From Megascapheus bottae (taxonomy: Eukaryota > Chordata > Mammalia > Rodentia > Geomyidae), in NCBI GenBank assembly GCA_024803745.1, contig JANJXV010000099.1, positions 1,612,001 to 1,676,000 of the forward strand: a stretch of DNA of 64,000 nt. The letters are read 5' to 3'. The translations under genes were made by a program, and so were the position numbers. Below, in pieces: positions 47,439 through 61,746 of the stretch (its first letter is position 1; each line of letters opens with the position of its first letter). The notes beneath the pieces were generated by a model. The model worked only from the letters and a program-made list of their open reading frames with translations. It was not told the origin of the DNA and made no database searches.

Positions 47439-48621
47439 ATGGGCAGAAGAAGAAACGCAAGAAAAATGTCAAATCAAGAAACAACATCCCCCACCCAATG
47501 TAAACAAACAATGGAAGAGTCACTGGCAATCCTAGAGGAGAGTCTTCCAATTGCTACACAAATGCAATTGATAAACATCATTAATGAAAAATGTGAAAAT
47601 ATAAAGAAAGAGATAATGGAGGAAGCCATACAGGAACAAGAGGAAAGCAAAAACAAGGTGATAAGTGAAAAAGAAGAAGCCATAAAGGAGGCCATAATAA
47701 AGGTTTTTCAAAGAAAGATGGATGAATTCAAAGAATCCACAAATAAAAGCGTGACCAAACTCCAGCAAATGTCCAAAGAAAATAAAGCTACTGAGCTAAC
47801 CACTCAAAAGGAAATCAAGGAGATAAAGAAATCCATGCATGATTTAAACAAGGGATGCAAGGCATCAAAAGTGAGCAATTAGAAGCAAGGGAGATGAAAA
47901 ATAAAGTAGATAGCTTTGATAGCAGGTTAGACATTGCAGAGGAGAGAATTTCCGTGGCTGAAGATAATTTAGGTATTATAAAGAACAGAAAATGAGTCAA
48001 TCCAAATCTAGATAATATGAGAGAGCGCTTCAGGAGGTCCAAGATACAATTAGGAAGCCTAATTTAAGGCTAGGTGGTATTGAGGAGGGCGTGGAGAAAG
48101 AGGTCAATGGTATTGGAAATATACTTCAGGGAATCATCTCAGAGAATTTCCCAAATATCCAGAAGGGCAGGCCCATCCAGATACGAGAAGCTTTTAGAAC
48201 CCCAAACAGACCTGACCAGAAAAGAACATCCCACCGCCACCTTGTGATCCGAACTGGATCAATAGAAACGAAAGGAAAGATCCTAAAGGCAGCCAGGGAA
48301 AAGGGATCAGTAACCTACAAAGGCAAACCAATCAGAATAACCCCAGATTTCTCAGCAGAGACCATGCAAGCACGAAGTGACTGGAAGCATATATGTCATG
48401 CCCTTATATCAAATAACTACCAACCAAGAATACTGTAGCCAGCTAAGCTCTCATTCATAACTGAGGGAAAAATAAAAACATTCCATTCCAGGGAAAAGCT
48501 GCAACAATATGTCGAAACAAAACCAACACTACAGAGAATTCTCAAAGATGCTCTATACATAGAAAACCAAAATAAATGCAATATAGGGAAAGAAATGGCA
48601 CCTAAACAGCATACCATCTAA
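47439..48621 (+). pseudogene. L1-4 ORF1
   Basis: It starts MGRRRNARKMSNQ. The coiled coil carries MEESLAILEESLP and AIQEQEES, variants seen only here and in L1-6. A one-base loss near 47848 ends this frame at 47882. The second part begins at the common ATGA (47992) but meets a private TAA within eight codons. The RRM continues from about 48091 (MEKEVNGIGN) to the shared TAG at 48436-48438. Confidence 0.9.
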
Positions 48622-48669
48622 GGACCACAAGAACTGTCAAGACACAGGCCCTACTAAAAGCTTTTAAAA

Positions 48670-51600
48670 ATGCTAGGAACTAATAAATATCTCTCAATCC
48701 TAACTCTCAACATCAATGGACTTAACTCTCCAATTAAACGGCATAGGTTGTCTAGTTGGATCAAAAAGCAAGAGCCATCGTTCTGCTGACTTCGAGAGAC
48801 ACATCTTACCCAAAAACAATCATCTTTTGAAAGGGAGAGGTTGGAATAAACTCTATCAAGCTAACTGCCCCCATAAACAGGCTATAGTTGCCATCCAAAT
48901 ATCAGATACAATAGACTTCAAACTAAAATTAGTAAGAAAAGACAAAGAAGGTTACTACATACTACTAAAGGGATCTTTCCTCCCGGAAGACATAACAATC
49001 CTAAATATTTACACACTCAATCCCGGAGCTCCAAACTTCATCAAGCAAACTTTACTTACACTGAAACCATACATAGATCGAAACACAGTGATTGTTGGTG
49101 AGTTTAACACACCACTCTCACCTATGGACAGATCAACAAGGCAAAAACTCAACAGAGAAACCTTAGAACTGAACAACTGTATAGACCAACAAGATCTAAC
49201 AGACATCTGCAGAATATTCCATCCAGTAACACCACAATATACGTTTTTCTCAGCAGCACATGGAACATTTTCCAAAATAGACCACATCTTAGGCCATAAA
49301 GCAAACCTGGACAGATTCAGAAACACTGAAATTATTCCATGCACACTCTCAGACCATAAAGGCATCAAATTGGAGCTGAACACACATCTCCACCAAAGAA
49401 AACCCTGTAACTCATGGAGACTGAACCACACGTTGTTGAATCAAAAACAATGGGTAATCGAAGAGATCAGAACAGATATCCAACTGTTTATGAAATTTAA
49501 CAATAAGGAGCACACAAATATCAACACCTTAGGGACACAACAAAGGCAGTACTCAGAGGAAAATTTATAGCGCGGAGTGCCTACAACAGCAAGTTGGAAA
49601 AATGGCAAACCAACTAGTTAATGTCTCACCTTAACCTCCTGGAAAAAGAGCAACAAACCAACCCTAAACCCATTAGGAGAAAGCAAATTATTAAAATCAA
49701 AGCAGAATTAAATGATTTGGAATAAAAAAACTATAGAAAGAATCAACAAAACAAGGAGTTGGTTCTTGAAAGAATTAACAAAATTGACAAGCCCTTAGCA
49801 AATCTTACCAAAAAAAGAAGAGAGCATATCGAAATAAACAAAATCGCAGATGAAAATGGTAATATCACGACAGAAATTACCAAGATCCAGAATATCATGA
49901 GGGAATACTTCTCAAACCTTTACGCCAACAAATTTGAGAATCTAGAGAAATGGATGAATTCCTAGACAATATTAACATACACACACTGAACCAAGAAGAG
50001 CTAACCCAACTCAACAGGCCTATTTCAAGCTCTGAAATAGAAATGGAAATTAGACAACTTCCACTTAAAAAGAGCCCAGGGCCAGATGGATTCACAGCTG
50101 AATTCTATAAGGTCTTCAAAGCAGAGCTCACACCAATACTCCTCAAGCTCTTCAACGAAATTGAAAATGAAGGTTCTTTACTAAACTGATTCTGTGAAGC
50201 CAGCATATCCCTCATCCCCAAACCAGACAGAGATTCATCAAAGAAAGAGACCTATAGACCCATTTCTTTGATGAACATCGATGCAAAACTTCTCAACAAA
50301 ATACTGGCCAACCGTCTACAACAACTCATCAAAAAAATATACACTATGATCAAACTGGATTCATCACAGGGAGGCAAAGCTGGTTCAACATACACAAATC
50401 AATTAATATAATTCAACACATCAACAGGAGCAGGGATAAAATCACATGATTGTCTCAATAGATGCGGAAAAGGCATTTGACAAGATCCAAAACCCCTTTA
50501 TGTTAAAAGATGTGGAGAAACTAGGAATCCATGGAACATTTCTCAATGTAATAAAGGCTGTGTATGAGAAACCCACTGCTAGTATTATACATAATGGTGA
50601 AAATCTAAAGCCATTCCCTCTAAAATCAGGAACGAGACAAGGATGCCCACTCTCTCCACTCCTTTTTAACATAGTACTAGAATTCCTAGGCAGTGCAATA
50701 TGGCAAGAAGCAAGCATAAAGGGGATCCAAGTAGGGAAAGAGGACATAAAACTATCCCTCTTTGCAGATGACATGATTCTGTATTTAAAGAATCCTATAG
50801 ACTCTACTCCCAAGCTCCTTGAGCTGATTCAAAGCTTTGGAAGGGTAACAGGACATAAAATCAACCCTCACAAATCAACTGCCTTACTTTACGCCAACAC
50901 TGAGAGGAACGAGGCAATAATCAGGAAAGAAAATACTTTCACAATAGCCTCAAAGAAAATAAAGTACCTAGCAATTAGCTTAACTAAGATTGTAAAGGAC
51001 CGTTTAGATGAAAACTTTAAAACCCTAAAAAAAGAAATTAAAGCAGAACTAAGGAAATGGAAAAACCTCCCATGCTCCTGGATTGGAAGAATCAACATTG
51101 TGAAAATGACAATCTTGCCAAGGGCTATCTACAAATTCAATGTAATACCCATCAACATCCCAATGTCATTCTTTGAAGACATAGAAGAGGCAATTCAAAA
51201 TTTCATATGGAATAATAAAAGACCCCGTATAGCAAAAACACTTCTTAGCATAAAGAACAGCGCTGGAGTAATTTCAATTCCAAACTTAAGACTCTATTAC
51301 AGAGCTATAATTCTCAAAACAGCTTGATACTGGCACAAGAACAGGCCTGAAGTCCAATGGAGTAGAACTGCGGACCCAGATATTAAACCACAGACCTATG
51401 GCCACCTAATCTTTGACCAGGGAGCCAAAAAAATAGAATGGAAGAAAGATAGCCTCTTCAACAAGTTGTGCTGGCAGAACTGGTTAAACACCTGCAGAAA
51501 ACTAAAGTTGGATCCTTCTTTGTCCCCTTGCACTAGAATTAACTCCAAATGGATCAAAGACGTGGAGGTAAAAGCTGACACACTGAAAAGTTTACAGGAA

Positions 51601-52508
51601 GGATTAGGAGATACACTAGGCCTCCTTGGTACAGGTCGACACTTTCTTAATAAGGACCAAGAATCACAACAAATCAGAGAAAGGCTGGATAAGTGGGACT
51701 GCATTAAACTGCAGAGCTTTTGTATGGCAACGGATATAGCTAGTAAACTAATCAGGAAGCCTACAGAGTGGGAGAAGATCTTCACCTCCCAAACAACGGA
51801 ACAAGGCCTCATATCTAAAATATATCAACAACTCAAAAAATTGAATCACTCCAAAACTAACCTCCAAAGTAACACCCATCCCATTACAAAATGGGCCAAA
51901 GACTTAAAGAGAGTCTTCTCTGAAGAAGAAACAAAAATGGCCTATAGACACATGAAGAAATGCTCAACGTCTCTGGTCATAAAAGAAATGCAAATCAAAA
52001 CAAGTCTAAGATTCCACCTAACTCCAGTTAGAATGGCCAGGATCAGGAAAACGAATGATAACAGATGCTGGAGGGGATGTGCCCAGGAGGGATCACTACT
52101 ACACTGTTGGTGGGAGTGCAAACTCGTTCAACCACTATGGAAAGCAGTGCGGCAGTGCCTCAAAACGCTAAACATACAACTCCCCTATGACCCAGCAATT
52201 CCACTACTTGGCATTTACCCAACAATCCAGAAACAAGGGCATATTAACCCACTAGCACAACAGTGTTCATTGCAGCACTATTCACCATAGCAAAGATATG
52301 GAACCAACCCAGATGTCCCTCAGTTGATGAGTGGATCAACAAGTTGTGGTATTTGTACACTATGGAATTCTAAGCTGCTGTCAGAAAGAATGACATCGCC
52401 CCATTTGTTAGGAAATGGAAAGCCTTAGAACAAATCATATTAAGTGAAGTAAGCCAGACTCAAAGTAACTTAGGCTCATTGGTTTCCCTCATTCGTCATA
52501 ATCAGTAG
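48670..52508 (+). pseudogene. L1-4 ORF2
   Basis: After the codon-40 TGA and early frame shift, the endonuclease is open for a long stretch (to 49570), including ICRIFHPVTPQYTFFSAAHG, SKIDHILG and SDHKGIKLEL. The catalytic Asp is GAG (49100-49102). Breaks: the A-run near 49725, a missing base at ENLEKWMNS near 49947, the RDKIT site at about 50440, and a TGA for Trp in KTAWYW near 51327. [10 protein letters not shown] is intact. The C-terminal 274-codon frame (51466-52290) includes CWRGC...HCWWEC, then shifts at a missing base near 52244. Confidence 0.9.
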
Positions 52509-52927
52509 AAACCTTGGGCTCTACTAGCAGTGATTGTCAATAGAGCAAAAGGCCATATATAAGGCCATATAATGTGAAGCTAATTGAAAGGACCTCCAGG
52601 ATATTGACACAAAAGCCATATAATGAATGATTGTTGTCCTTAATGTACTATGTTGTCTCTCATCTCGCTTGCTGTCCCTTGGTTATGCCATATTGGTATA
52701 GTATCTCACTTTGTTATCTGATATATTGAATTTATTTGTATTTGGATATTTGAAATTTGATAGGGAAGGGGGGGAAACCAAGACAGGTGGGGGGTGTGGA
52801 GTTGGAGGGAAATGGGTACCAAGACATGTGAAAGGGTATCAATGTATGTGAATTAATGCACCTTCTATCTGGCAAATATCATCTAACCCTTTTACTAATT
52901 ACAATAAAAAAATGGAAAAAAAAGAAA

Positions 52928-54299
52928 GTTGTAGTGTGTGGGGAGGATGATGGGGTCAAATACATTTCTTCTTAGAAATTTACCTCATCTGGTTGCCCTG
53001 GATTTTCCTGGCCTTCTTCTTAGAGAAAGTTCTGTTATACTGGATTTGTGGCTTGGCAATGATCTAGCATGTACATCTTCGAGTAAGACATCCACAACTT
53101 CCATGCCTGAGACTCGAGTTTCCTGACCTTTGGCAACAGCACAGCAACATCTTTCTTCCTCCTGAGCCACAGGCCAAGTGAGCTGGCTTGAGCTGATTGT
53201 TAGTTCCAGTGGCTTGGTTACCAGAGATCCATATTCTGTTCCATTGTGAGGGAGGCAGGGTCACCTTTCAGGGCCCAATGACCAAAGATCCTTGCTCACA
53301 AAAGACCTCACCAAAGACATACTGGAGCCTGAATCTCTCCTGCAGTCTCACAATATACATGTGGATGTAGTATACAGCACACCTTATTTGTCCAATCCCA
53401 ATGTCTTCCACTAGGCCCAACTACCAGTCTGGTCTCTGGCTCAAGGAGCCTTTCTTAGGTAAGATCCAAACTTAAGGGTCAATATTGCCCTCATCCTTTA
53501 CAAAACATTTGCTTCACAGTGCGTTCTCTGCCTGCATTTTGCCCTTGTCGAATTTTTTTTGTTTTTGCTAGTCTTGGGACTTGACCTCAGAGTGTGAACA
53601 TGGTTCTTGGGCTTTCTTTAGGCTTTAGCTGTCCCACCGAGCCACAGCACCACTTGCAGCGTTTTCTATGTATGTGGTAATGAGGAATCAAACCTGAGGC
53701 TTACTGCTTGGTAGCCAAGGACTCTCCCACTAGGTCAAACACACAGGGCATCTTGCACATATTTTTGACGTCAATCTACTAGGATATTATGAGGTTTCTG
53801 TATCCTAATCAATTTTTTCCTGATGATTAGCTTTGCGGTCATGTGTAAAAAAAGCAAGAGGGAAAAACACAGAAGAATTAGTGATATTAAAAAAAAAGCA
53901 TTAGACACAGTTAAGTGTTCATTCTTTGTAGGAGAAAGGATATTTGGATATGATGATGATGATGATGATGACATTAAAATTACTATGTCACGGTTGAGAG
54001 TTTGGCATATTGGTAGAGTGATTGCCTAGCATCCATGAAGATCTGGGTTTGATTGCTCAGTACCACATAGATAGAAAATCTAGATGTGGCACTGTGGCTC
54101 AAGTGGCAGAGGGCTAGACTTGAGAAAACCCGAGGACAGTGCTCAGGCCCTGAATTCAAGCCCCAATACTGGCAGAAAGATAAAAGAAAATAAAAATGCT
54201 TTTTACGAGCTAATTCACTCACAGCATTTGCTTCTGAAATCTTCGCTTCTGCATCTTGTGAAATACCCCTTTCCCTCAACGTAGACAAGAAAAACAGAT
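52928..54299 (-). pseudogene. Spacer S5: inverted RALGDS-like fragment
   Basis: Same structure as S1, with its own substitutions (CCAGAGATCCATATTC near 53221). The minus-strand MAQEEERCCCAVAKGQE piece is intact (53170-52985). The (ATG)n run is 7 units at 53950-53970, preceded by TTTGGAT. Confidence 0.75.
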
Positions 54300-54858
54300 C
54301 CATCCCATGGTCCACTCTGAGGCCACTGGTTGGGCTAAGAGCTAGTTGTGCAGCAACACATAAGTTTTATTCTAATACTTTCCAAACTTTGTACTCAAAT
54401 ATGCTACCTACTTACCAACTTATGTCAGTTATCCTTATGCTATAACTTTTCTTCATTACTACAATATTCTTACACTCCTACGTTAATCCTCTTACACCTC
54501 CCCTGACATCTCTCATTCTTTTTTTCTATCTCTGGTCCTCTGCTCGTCTTTCAACCCTTATACTGCACGAATCTTCACTTGATGGCTGTTGAGCAATATT
54601 GTATATGTAGGTGGTTAATTATTCTCTATGCTCAAGGGACTTAAAGACAATAGAGATTGGATTGAGAGGCTTATTGTTTTGGGTATAAATCGCTTATCAG
54701 TGGTTGTATTAGGCTGGTCTGTAAGTGCACAAAAAGAAAGAGTGATAATACCAATCAAAACTTGTGAACATCTAGTTTCTGCCAGCGACAGAGGTCTAGG
54801 TTGGTTATATCTGAAAAACTATAATCGTATTTAGTAGTAATCTTGCTCCCATTTTCAA

Positions 54859-56041
54859 ATGGGCAGAACAAGAAACTCAAGAAAAATGTCAAATCAAGAA
54901 ACAACATCCCCCACCCAATGTAAACAGACAATGGAAGAGTCACTGGCAAACCTAGAGGTGAGTCTTCCAATTGCTACACAAAAGCAATTGATAAACATCA
55001 TTAATGAAAAATGTGAAAATATAAAGAAAGAGATAATGGAGGAAGCTATACCTGAACAAGAGGAAAGCAAAAACAAGGTGATAAGTGAAAAAGAAGAAGC
55101 CATAAAGGAGGCCATAATAAAGGTTTTTCAAAGAAAGATGGATGAATTCAAAGAATCCACAAATAAAAACGTGACCAAACTCCAGCAAATGTCCAAAGAA
55201 AATAAAGCTACTGAGCTAACCACTCAAAAGGAAATCAAGGAGATAAAGAAATTCATACATGATCTAAAACAAGGGATGCAAGGCATCAAAAGTGAGCAAT
55301 TAGAAGCAAGGGAGATGAAAAATAAAGTAGATAGCTTTGATAGCAGGTTAGACATTGCAGAGGAGAGAATTTCCGTGGCTGAAGATAATTTAGGTATTAT
55401 AAAGAACAGAAAATGAGTCAATCCAAATCTAGGAAATATGAGAGAGCGCTTCAGGAGGTCCAAGATACAATTAGGAAGCCTAATTTAAGGCTAGTTGGTA
55501 TTGAAGAGGGCGTGGAGAAAGAGGTCAATGGTATTGGAAATATACTTCAGGGAATCATCTCAGAGAATTTCCCAAATATCCAGAAGGGCAGGCCCATCCA
55601 GATACGAGAACCTTTTAGAACCCCAAACAGACCTGACCAGAAAAGAACATCCCACCGCCACATTGTGATCCGAACTGGATCAATAGAAACGAAGGGAAAG
55701 ATCCTAAAGGCAGCCAGGGAAAAGGGATCAGTAACCTACAAAGGCAAACCAATCAGAATAACCCCAGATTTCTCAGCAGAGACCATGCAAGCACGAAGTG
55801 ACTGGAAGCATATATGTCATGCCCTTATATCAAATAACTACCAACCAAGAATACTGTAGCCACCTAAGCTCTCATTCATAACTGAGGGAACAATAAAATC
55901 ATTCCATTCCAGGGAAAAGCTGCAACAATATGTCGAAACAAAACCAACACTACAGAGAATTCTCAAAGATGCTCTATAAATAGAAAACCAAAATAAATGC
56001 AATATAGGGAAAGAAATGGCACCTAAACAGCATACCATCTA
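54859..56041 (+). pseudogene. L1-5 ORF1
   Basis: The coiled-coil part is open for 185 codons (54859-55416), starting MGRTRNSRKMSNQETTS. It ends at the ATGA (55413-55416). The RRM/C-terminal part is open from 55413 to the shared TAG at 55857-55859 (148 codons). Apart from these two shared breaks, ORF1 is undamaged. Confidence 0.9.
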
Positions 56042-56090
56042 AGGACCACAAGAACTGTCAAGACACAGGCCCTACTAAAAGCTTTTAAAA

Positions 56091-59000
56091 ATGCTAGGAA
56101 CTAATAAATATCTCTCAATCCTAACTCTCAATATCAATGGACTGAACTCTCCAATTAAAGGGCATAGGCTGTCTAGTTGGATCAAAAAGCAAGAGCCATC
56201 GTTCTGCTGACTTCGAGAGACACATCTTACCCAAAAACAATCATCTTTTGAAAGGGAGAGGTTGGAATAAACTCTATCAAGCTAACTGCCCCCATAAACA
56301 GGCTGGAGTTGCCATCCTCATATCAGATACAACAGACTTCAAACTAAAATTAGTAAGAAAAGACAAAGAAGGTTACTACATACAACTAAAGGTATCTTTC
56401 CTCCAGGAAGACATAACGATCCTAAATATTTACACACCCAATCTCGGAGCTCCAAACTTCATCAAGCAAACTTTACTTACACTGAAACCATACATAGATC
56501 GAAATACAGTGATTGTTGGTGAGGTTAACACACCACTCTCACCTATGGACAGAACAACAAGGCAAAACTTAAAAGAGAAACCTTAGAACTGAACAACTAT
56601 ATAGACCAACTAGATCTAACAGACATCTGCAGAATATTCCACCCAGTAACACCACAATATACGTTTTTCTCAGCAGCACATGGAACATTTTCCAAAATAG
56701 ACCACATCTTAGGCCATAAAGCAAACCTGGACAGATTCACAAACACTGAAATTATTCCATGCACACTCTCAGACCATAAAGGCATCAAATTGGAGCTGAA
56801 CACACATCTCCACCAAAGAAAACCCTGTACCTCATGGAGACTGAACAACACGTTGTTGAATCAAAAACAATGGGTAATCGAAGAGATCAGAACAGATATC
56901 CAACTGTTTATGAAATTGAACAATATGGAGCACACAAATATCAACTCCTTAGGGACACAACAAAGGCAGTACTCAGAGGAAAATTTATAGCGCTGAGTGC
57001 CTACAACAGGAAGTTGGAAAAATGGCAAACCAACTGGTTAATGTCTCACCATAACCTCATGGAAAAAGAGCAACAAACCAACCCTAAACCCATTAGGAGA
57101 AAGCAAATTATTAAAATCAAAGCAGAATTAAATGATTTGGAATAAAAAAAATCTATAGAAAGAATCAACAAAACAAGGAGTTGGTTCTTTGAAAGAATTA
57201 AAAAAATTGACCAGCCCTTAGCAAATCTTACCAAAAAAAGAAGAGAGCATATCGAAATAAACAAAATCGCAGATGAAAATGGTAATATCACGACAGAAAT
57301 TACCAAGATCCAGAATATCATGAGGGAATACTTCTCAAACCTTTACGCCAACAAATTTGAGAATCTAGAAGAAATGGATGAATTCCTAGACAATATTAAC
57401 ATACACACACTGAACCAAGAAGAGCTAACCCAACTCAACAGGCCTATTTCAAGCTCTGAAATAGAAATGGAAATTAGACAACTTCCACTTAAAAAGAATC
57501 CAGGGCCAGATGGATTCACAGCTGAATTGTATAAGGTCTTCAAAGCAGAGCTCACACCAATACTCCTCAAGCTCTTCAACGAAATTGAAAATGAAGGTTC
57601 TTTACCAAACTCATTCTGTGAAGCCAGCATATCCCTCATCCCCAAACCAGACAGAGATTCATCAAAGAAAGAGATCTATAGACCCATTTCTTTGATGAAC
57701 ATCGATGCAAAACTTCTCAACAATATACTGGCCAACCGTCTACAACAACTCATCAAAAAAAATATACACTATGATCAAACTGGATTCATCACAGGGAGGC
57801 AAAGCTGGTTCAACATACACAAATCAATTAATATAATTCAACACATCAACAGGAGCAGGGATAAAATCACATGATTGTCTCAATAGATGCGGAAAAGGCA
57901 TTTGACCAGATCCAAAACCCCTTTTATGTTAAAAGATGTGGAGAAACTAGGAATCCATGGAACATTTCTCAATGTAATAAAGGCTGTGTATGAGAAACCC
58001 ACTGCTAGTATTATACTTAATGGTGAAAATCTAAAGCCATTCCCTCTAAAATCAGGAATGAGACAAGGATGCCCACTCTCTCCACTCCTTTTTAACATAG
58101 TACTAGATTTCCTAGGCAGTGCAATAAGGCAAGAAGCAAGCATAAAGGGGATCCAAGTAGGGAAAGAGGAAATAAAACTATCCCTCTTTGCCGATGACAT
58201 GATTCTGTATTTAAAGAATCCTATAGACTCTACTCCCAAGTTCCTTGAGCTGATTCAAAGCTTTGGAAGGGTAGCAGGCCATAAAATCAACCCTCACAAA
58301 TCAACTGCCTTCCTTTACGCCAACACTGAGAGGAACGAGGCAATAATCAGGAAAGAAAATCCTTTCACAATAGCCTCAAAGAAAATAAAGTACCTAGCAA
58401 TTAGTTTAACTAAGAATGTAAAGGACCTTTTAGATGAAAACTTTAAAACCCTAAAAAAGGAAATTAAAGCAGAACTAAGGAAATGGAAAAACCTCCCATG
58501 CTCCTGGATTGGAAGAATCAACATTGTGAAAATGACAAACTTGCCAAGGGCTATCTACAAATTCAATGTAATACCCATCAACATCCCAATGTCATTCTTT
58601 AAAGACATAGAAGAGGCAATTCAAAATTCGTATGGAATAATAAAGACCCCGTATAGCAAAAACACTCCTTAGCAGAAAGAACAGCGCTGGAGGAATTTCA
58701 ATTCCAAACTTAAGGCTCTATTACAGAGCTGTAATTCTCAAAACAGCTTGGTACTGGCACAAGAATAGGCCTGAAGTCCAATGGAGTAGAACTGCGGACC
58801 CAGATATTAAACCACAGACCTATGGCCACCTAATCTTTGACCAGGGAGCCAAAAAAATAGAATGGAAGAAAGATAGCCTCTTCAACAAGTTGTGCTGGCA
58901 GAACTGGTTAAACACCTGCAGAAAACTAAAGTTGGATCCTTCTTTGTCCCCTTGCACTAGAATTAACTCCAAATGGATCAAAGACGTGGAGGTAAAAGCT

Positions 59001-59930
59001 GACACACTGAAAAGTTTACAGGAAGGAATAGGAGATACACTAGGCCTCCTTGGCACAGGTCGAAACTTTCTTAATAAGGACCAAGAATCACAACAAATCA
59101 GAGAATGGCTGGATAAGTTGGACTGCATTAAACTGCAGAGCTTTTGTATGGCAACGGATATAGCTAGTAAACTAATCAGGAAGCCTACAGAGTGGGAGAA
59201 GATCTTCACCCCCCAAACAACGGAACAAGGCCTCATATCTAAAATATATCAACAACTCAAAAAATTGAATCACTCCAAAACTAACCTCCAAAGTAACACC
59301 CATCCCATTACAAAATGGGCCAAAGACTTAAAGAGAGTCTTCTCTGAAGAAGAAACAAAAATGGCCTATAGACACATGAAGAAATGCTCAACATCTCTGG
59401 TCATAAAAGAAATGCAAATCAAAACAAGTCTAAGATTCCACCTAACTCCAGTTAGAATGGCCAGGATCAGGAAAACGAATGACAACAGATGCTGGAGGGG
59501 ATGTCGTCAGGAGGGATCACTACTACACTGTTGGTGGGAGTGCAAACTCATTCAACCACTATGGAAAGCAGTGCGGCAGTGCCTCAAAAGGCAAAAAATA
59601 GAACTCCCCTATGACCCAGCAATTCCAGTACTTGGCATTTACCCAACAATCCAGAAACAAGGGCATACTAAACCCACTAGCACAATATTCATTGCAGCAC
59701 TATTCACCATAGCAAAGATATGGAACCAACCCAGATGTCCCTCAGTTGATGAGTGGATCAACAAGTTGTGGTATTTGTACACAATGGAATTCTATGCTGC
59801 TGTCAGAAAGAATGACATCGCCCCATTTGTTAGGAAATGGAAAGACTTAGAACAAATCATATTAAGTGAAGTAAGCCAGACTCAAAGGAACTTAGGCTCA
59901 GTGGTTTCCCTCATTCGTCATAATCAGTAG
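56091..59930 (+). pseudogene. L1-5 ORF2
   Basis: The codon-40 TGA, extra C and GAG for the catalytic Asp (56521-56523) are present, and a base is missing near 56568. The motif TRSWFFERI near 57175-57200 is intact here (TTCTTTG), whereas L1-2, -3 and -4 lack one T. The stretch 57320-57874 is open through the RT fingers until the shared RDKIT break. The RT palm (57887-58672) contains [10 protein letters not shown] and ends at a private deletion near 58628. The C-terminal third is open for 346 codons (58890-59930) to the natural stop, with CWRGC...HCWWEC intact. Confidence 0.9.
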
Positions 59931-60349
59931 AAACCTTGGGCTCTACTAGCAGAGATTGGCAATAGAGCAAAAGGCCATATATAAGGACATATAATGTGAA
60001 GCTAATTGAAAGGACCTCCAGGATATTGACACAAAAGCCATATAATGAATGATTGTTGTCCTTAATGTACTATGTTGTCTCTCATCTCGCCTGCTGTCCC
60101 TTGGTTATCCCATATTGGTATATTATCTCACTTTGTTATCTGATATATTGAATTTATTTGTATTTGGATATTTGAAATTTGATAGGGAAGGGGGGAAAAC
60201 CAAGACGGGTGGGGGGTGTGGGGTTGGAGGGAAATGGGTACCAAGACATGTGAAAGGGTATCAATGTATGTGAATTAATGCACCTTCTATCTGGCAAATA
60301 TCATCTAACCCTTTTACTAATTACAATAAAAAAATGAAAAAAAAAGAAA

Positions 60350-61372
60350 GTTGTAGTGTGTGGGGAGGATGATTGGGTCAAATACATTTCTTCTTAGAAA
60401 TTTACCTCATCTGGTTGCCCTGGATTTTCCTGGCCTTCTTCTTAGAGAAAGTTCTGTTATACTGGATTTGTGGCTTGGCAATGATCTAGCATGTACATCT
60501 TCGAGTAAGACATCCACAACTTCCATGCCTGAGACTCGAGTTTCCTGACCTTTGGCAACAGCACAGCAACATCTTTCTTCCTCCTGAGCCACAGGCCAAG
60601 TGAGCTGGCTTGAGCTGGTTGTTAGTTACAGTGGCTTGGTTTCCAGGGTTCCATATTCTGTTCCATTGTGAGGGAGGCAGGGTCACCTTTCAGGGCCCAA
60701 TGACCAAAGATCCTTGCTCACAAAAGACCTCACCAAAGACATACTGGAGGCTGAATCTCCCCTCCAGTCTCACAATATACATGTGGATGTAGTATACAGC
60801 ACACCTTATTTGTCCTATCCCAATGTCTTCCACTAGGCCCAACTACCAGTCTGGTCTCAGGCTCAAGCAGCCTTTCTTAGGTAAGATCCAAACTTAAGGG
60901 TCAATATTGCCCTCATCCTTTACAAAACATTTGCTTCACAGTGCCTTCTCTGCCTGCAATTTGCCCCTTGTCGAATTTTTTTTGTTTTTGCTAGTCTTGG
61001 GACTTGACCTCAGAGTGTGAACATTTTTCTTGGGCTTTCTTTAGGCTTTAGCTGTCCCACCGAGCCACAGCACCACTTGCAGCGTTTTCTGTGTATGTGG
61101 TAATGAGGAATCAAACCTGAGGCTTACTGCTTGGTAGCCAAGGACTCTCCCACTATGTCAAACACACAGGGCATCTTGCACATATTTTTGACGTCAATCT
61201 ACTAGGATATTATTAGGTTTCTATTTCCTAATCAATTTTTTCCTGATGATTAGCTTTGCTGTCATGTGTAAAATATGCAAGAGGGAAAAACACAGAAGAA
61301 TTAGTGAAATTAAAAAAAAAGCATTAGACACAGTTAAGTGTTCATTCTTTCTAGGAGAAAGGATATTTGTAT

Positions 61373-61418
<46 letters not shown>

Positions 61419-61746
61419 CTTTATAATTACTATGTCAGGGTTGAGAGTTTGGCATAGTGGTAGAGTGCTTGCCTAGCATCCATGAAGATCTGGGTTTGAT
61501 TGCTCAGTACCACATAGATAGAAAATCTAGATGTGGCACTGTGGCTCAAGTGGCAGAGGGCTAGACTTGAGAAAACCCGAGGACAGGGCTCAGGCCCTGA
61601 ATTCAAGCCCCAAGACTGGCAGAAAGATAAAAGAAAATAAAAATGCTTTTTACGAGCTAATTCACTCACAGCATTTGCTTCTGAAATCTTCGCTTCTGCA
61701 TCTTGTGAAATACCCCTTTCCCTCAACGTAGACAAGAAAAACAGAT
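60350..61746 (-). pseudogene. Spacer S6: inverted RALGDS-like fragment
   Basis: Same structure as S1. It shares GATTGGGTCAAA and TTGGTTTCCAGGG with S4. The MAQEEERCCCAVAKGQE piece is intact on the minus strand (60592-60407). The (ATG)n run is 15 units at 61373-61417, preceded by TTTGTAT. Confidence 0.75.

Larger units (their letters stand above)
46879..52927 (+). mobile_element. L1-4: full-length but inactive LINE-1
   Basis: About 6.05 kb: presumed 5'UTR 46879-47438, ORF1 from 47439, ORF2 48670-52508, 3'UTR to 52927. Many small variants are shared only with L1-6. Confidence 0.92.
54300..60349 (+). mobile_element. L1-5: full-length but inactive LINE-1
   Basis: About 6.05 kb: presumed 5'UTR 54300-54858, ORF1 from 54859, ORF2 56091-59930, 3'UTR to 60349. 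It keeps some positions intact that are broken in the neighbours. Confidence 0.92.
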
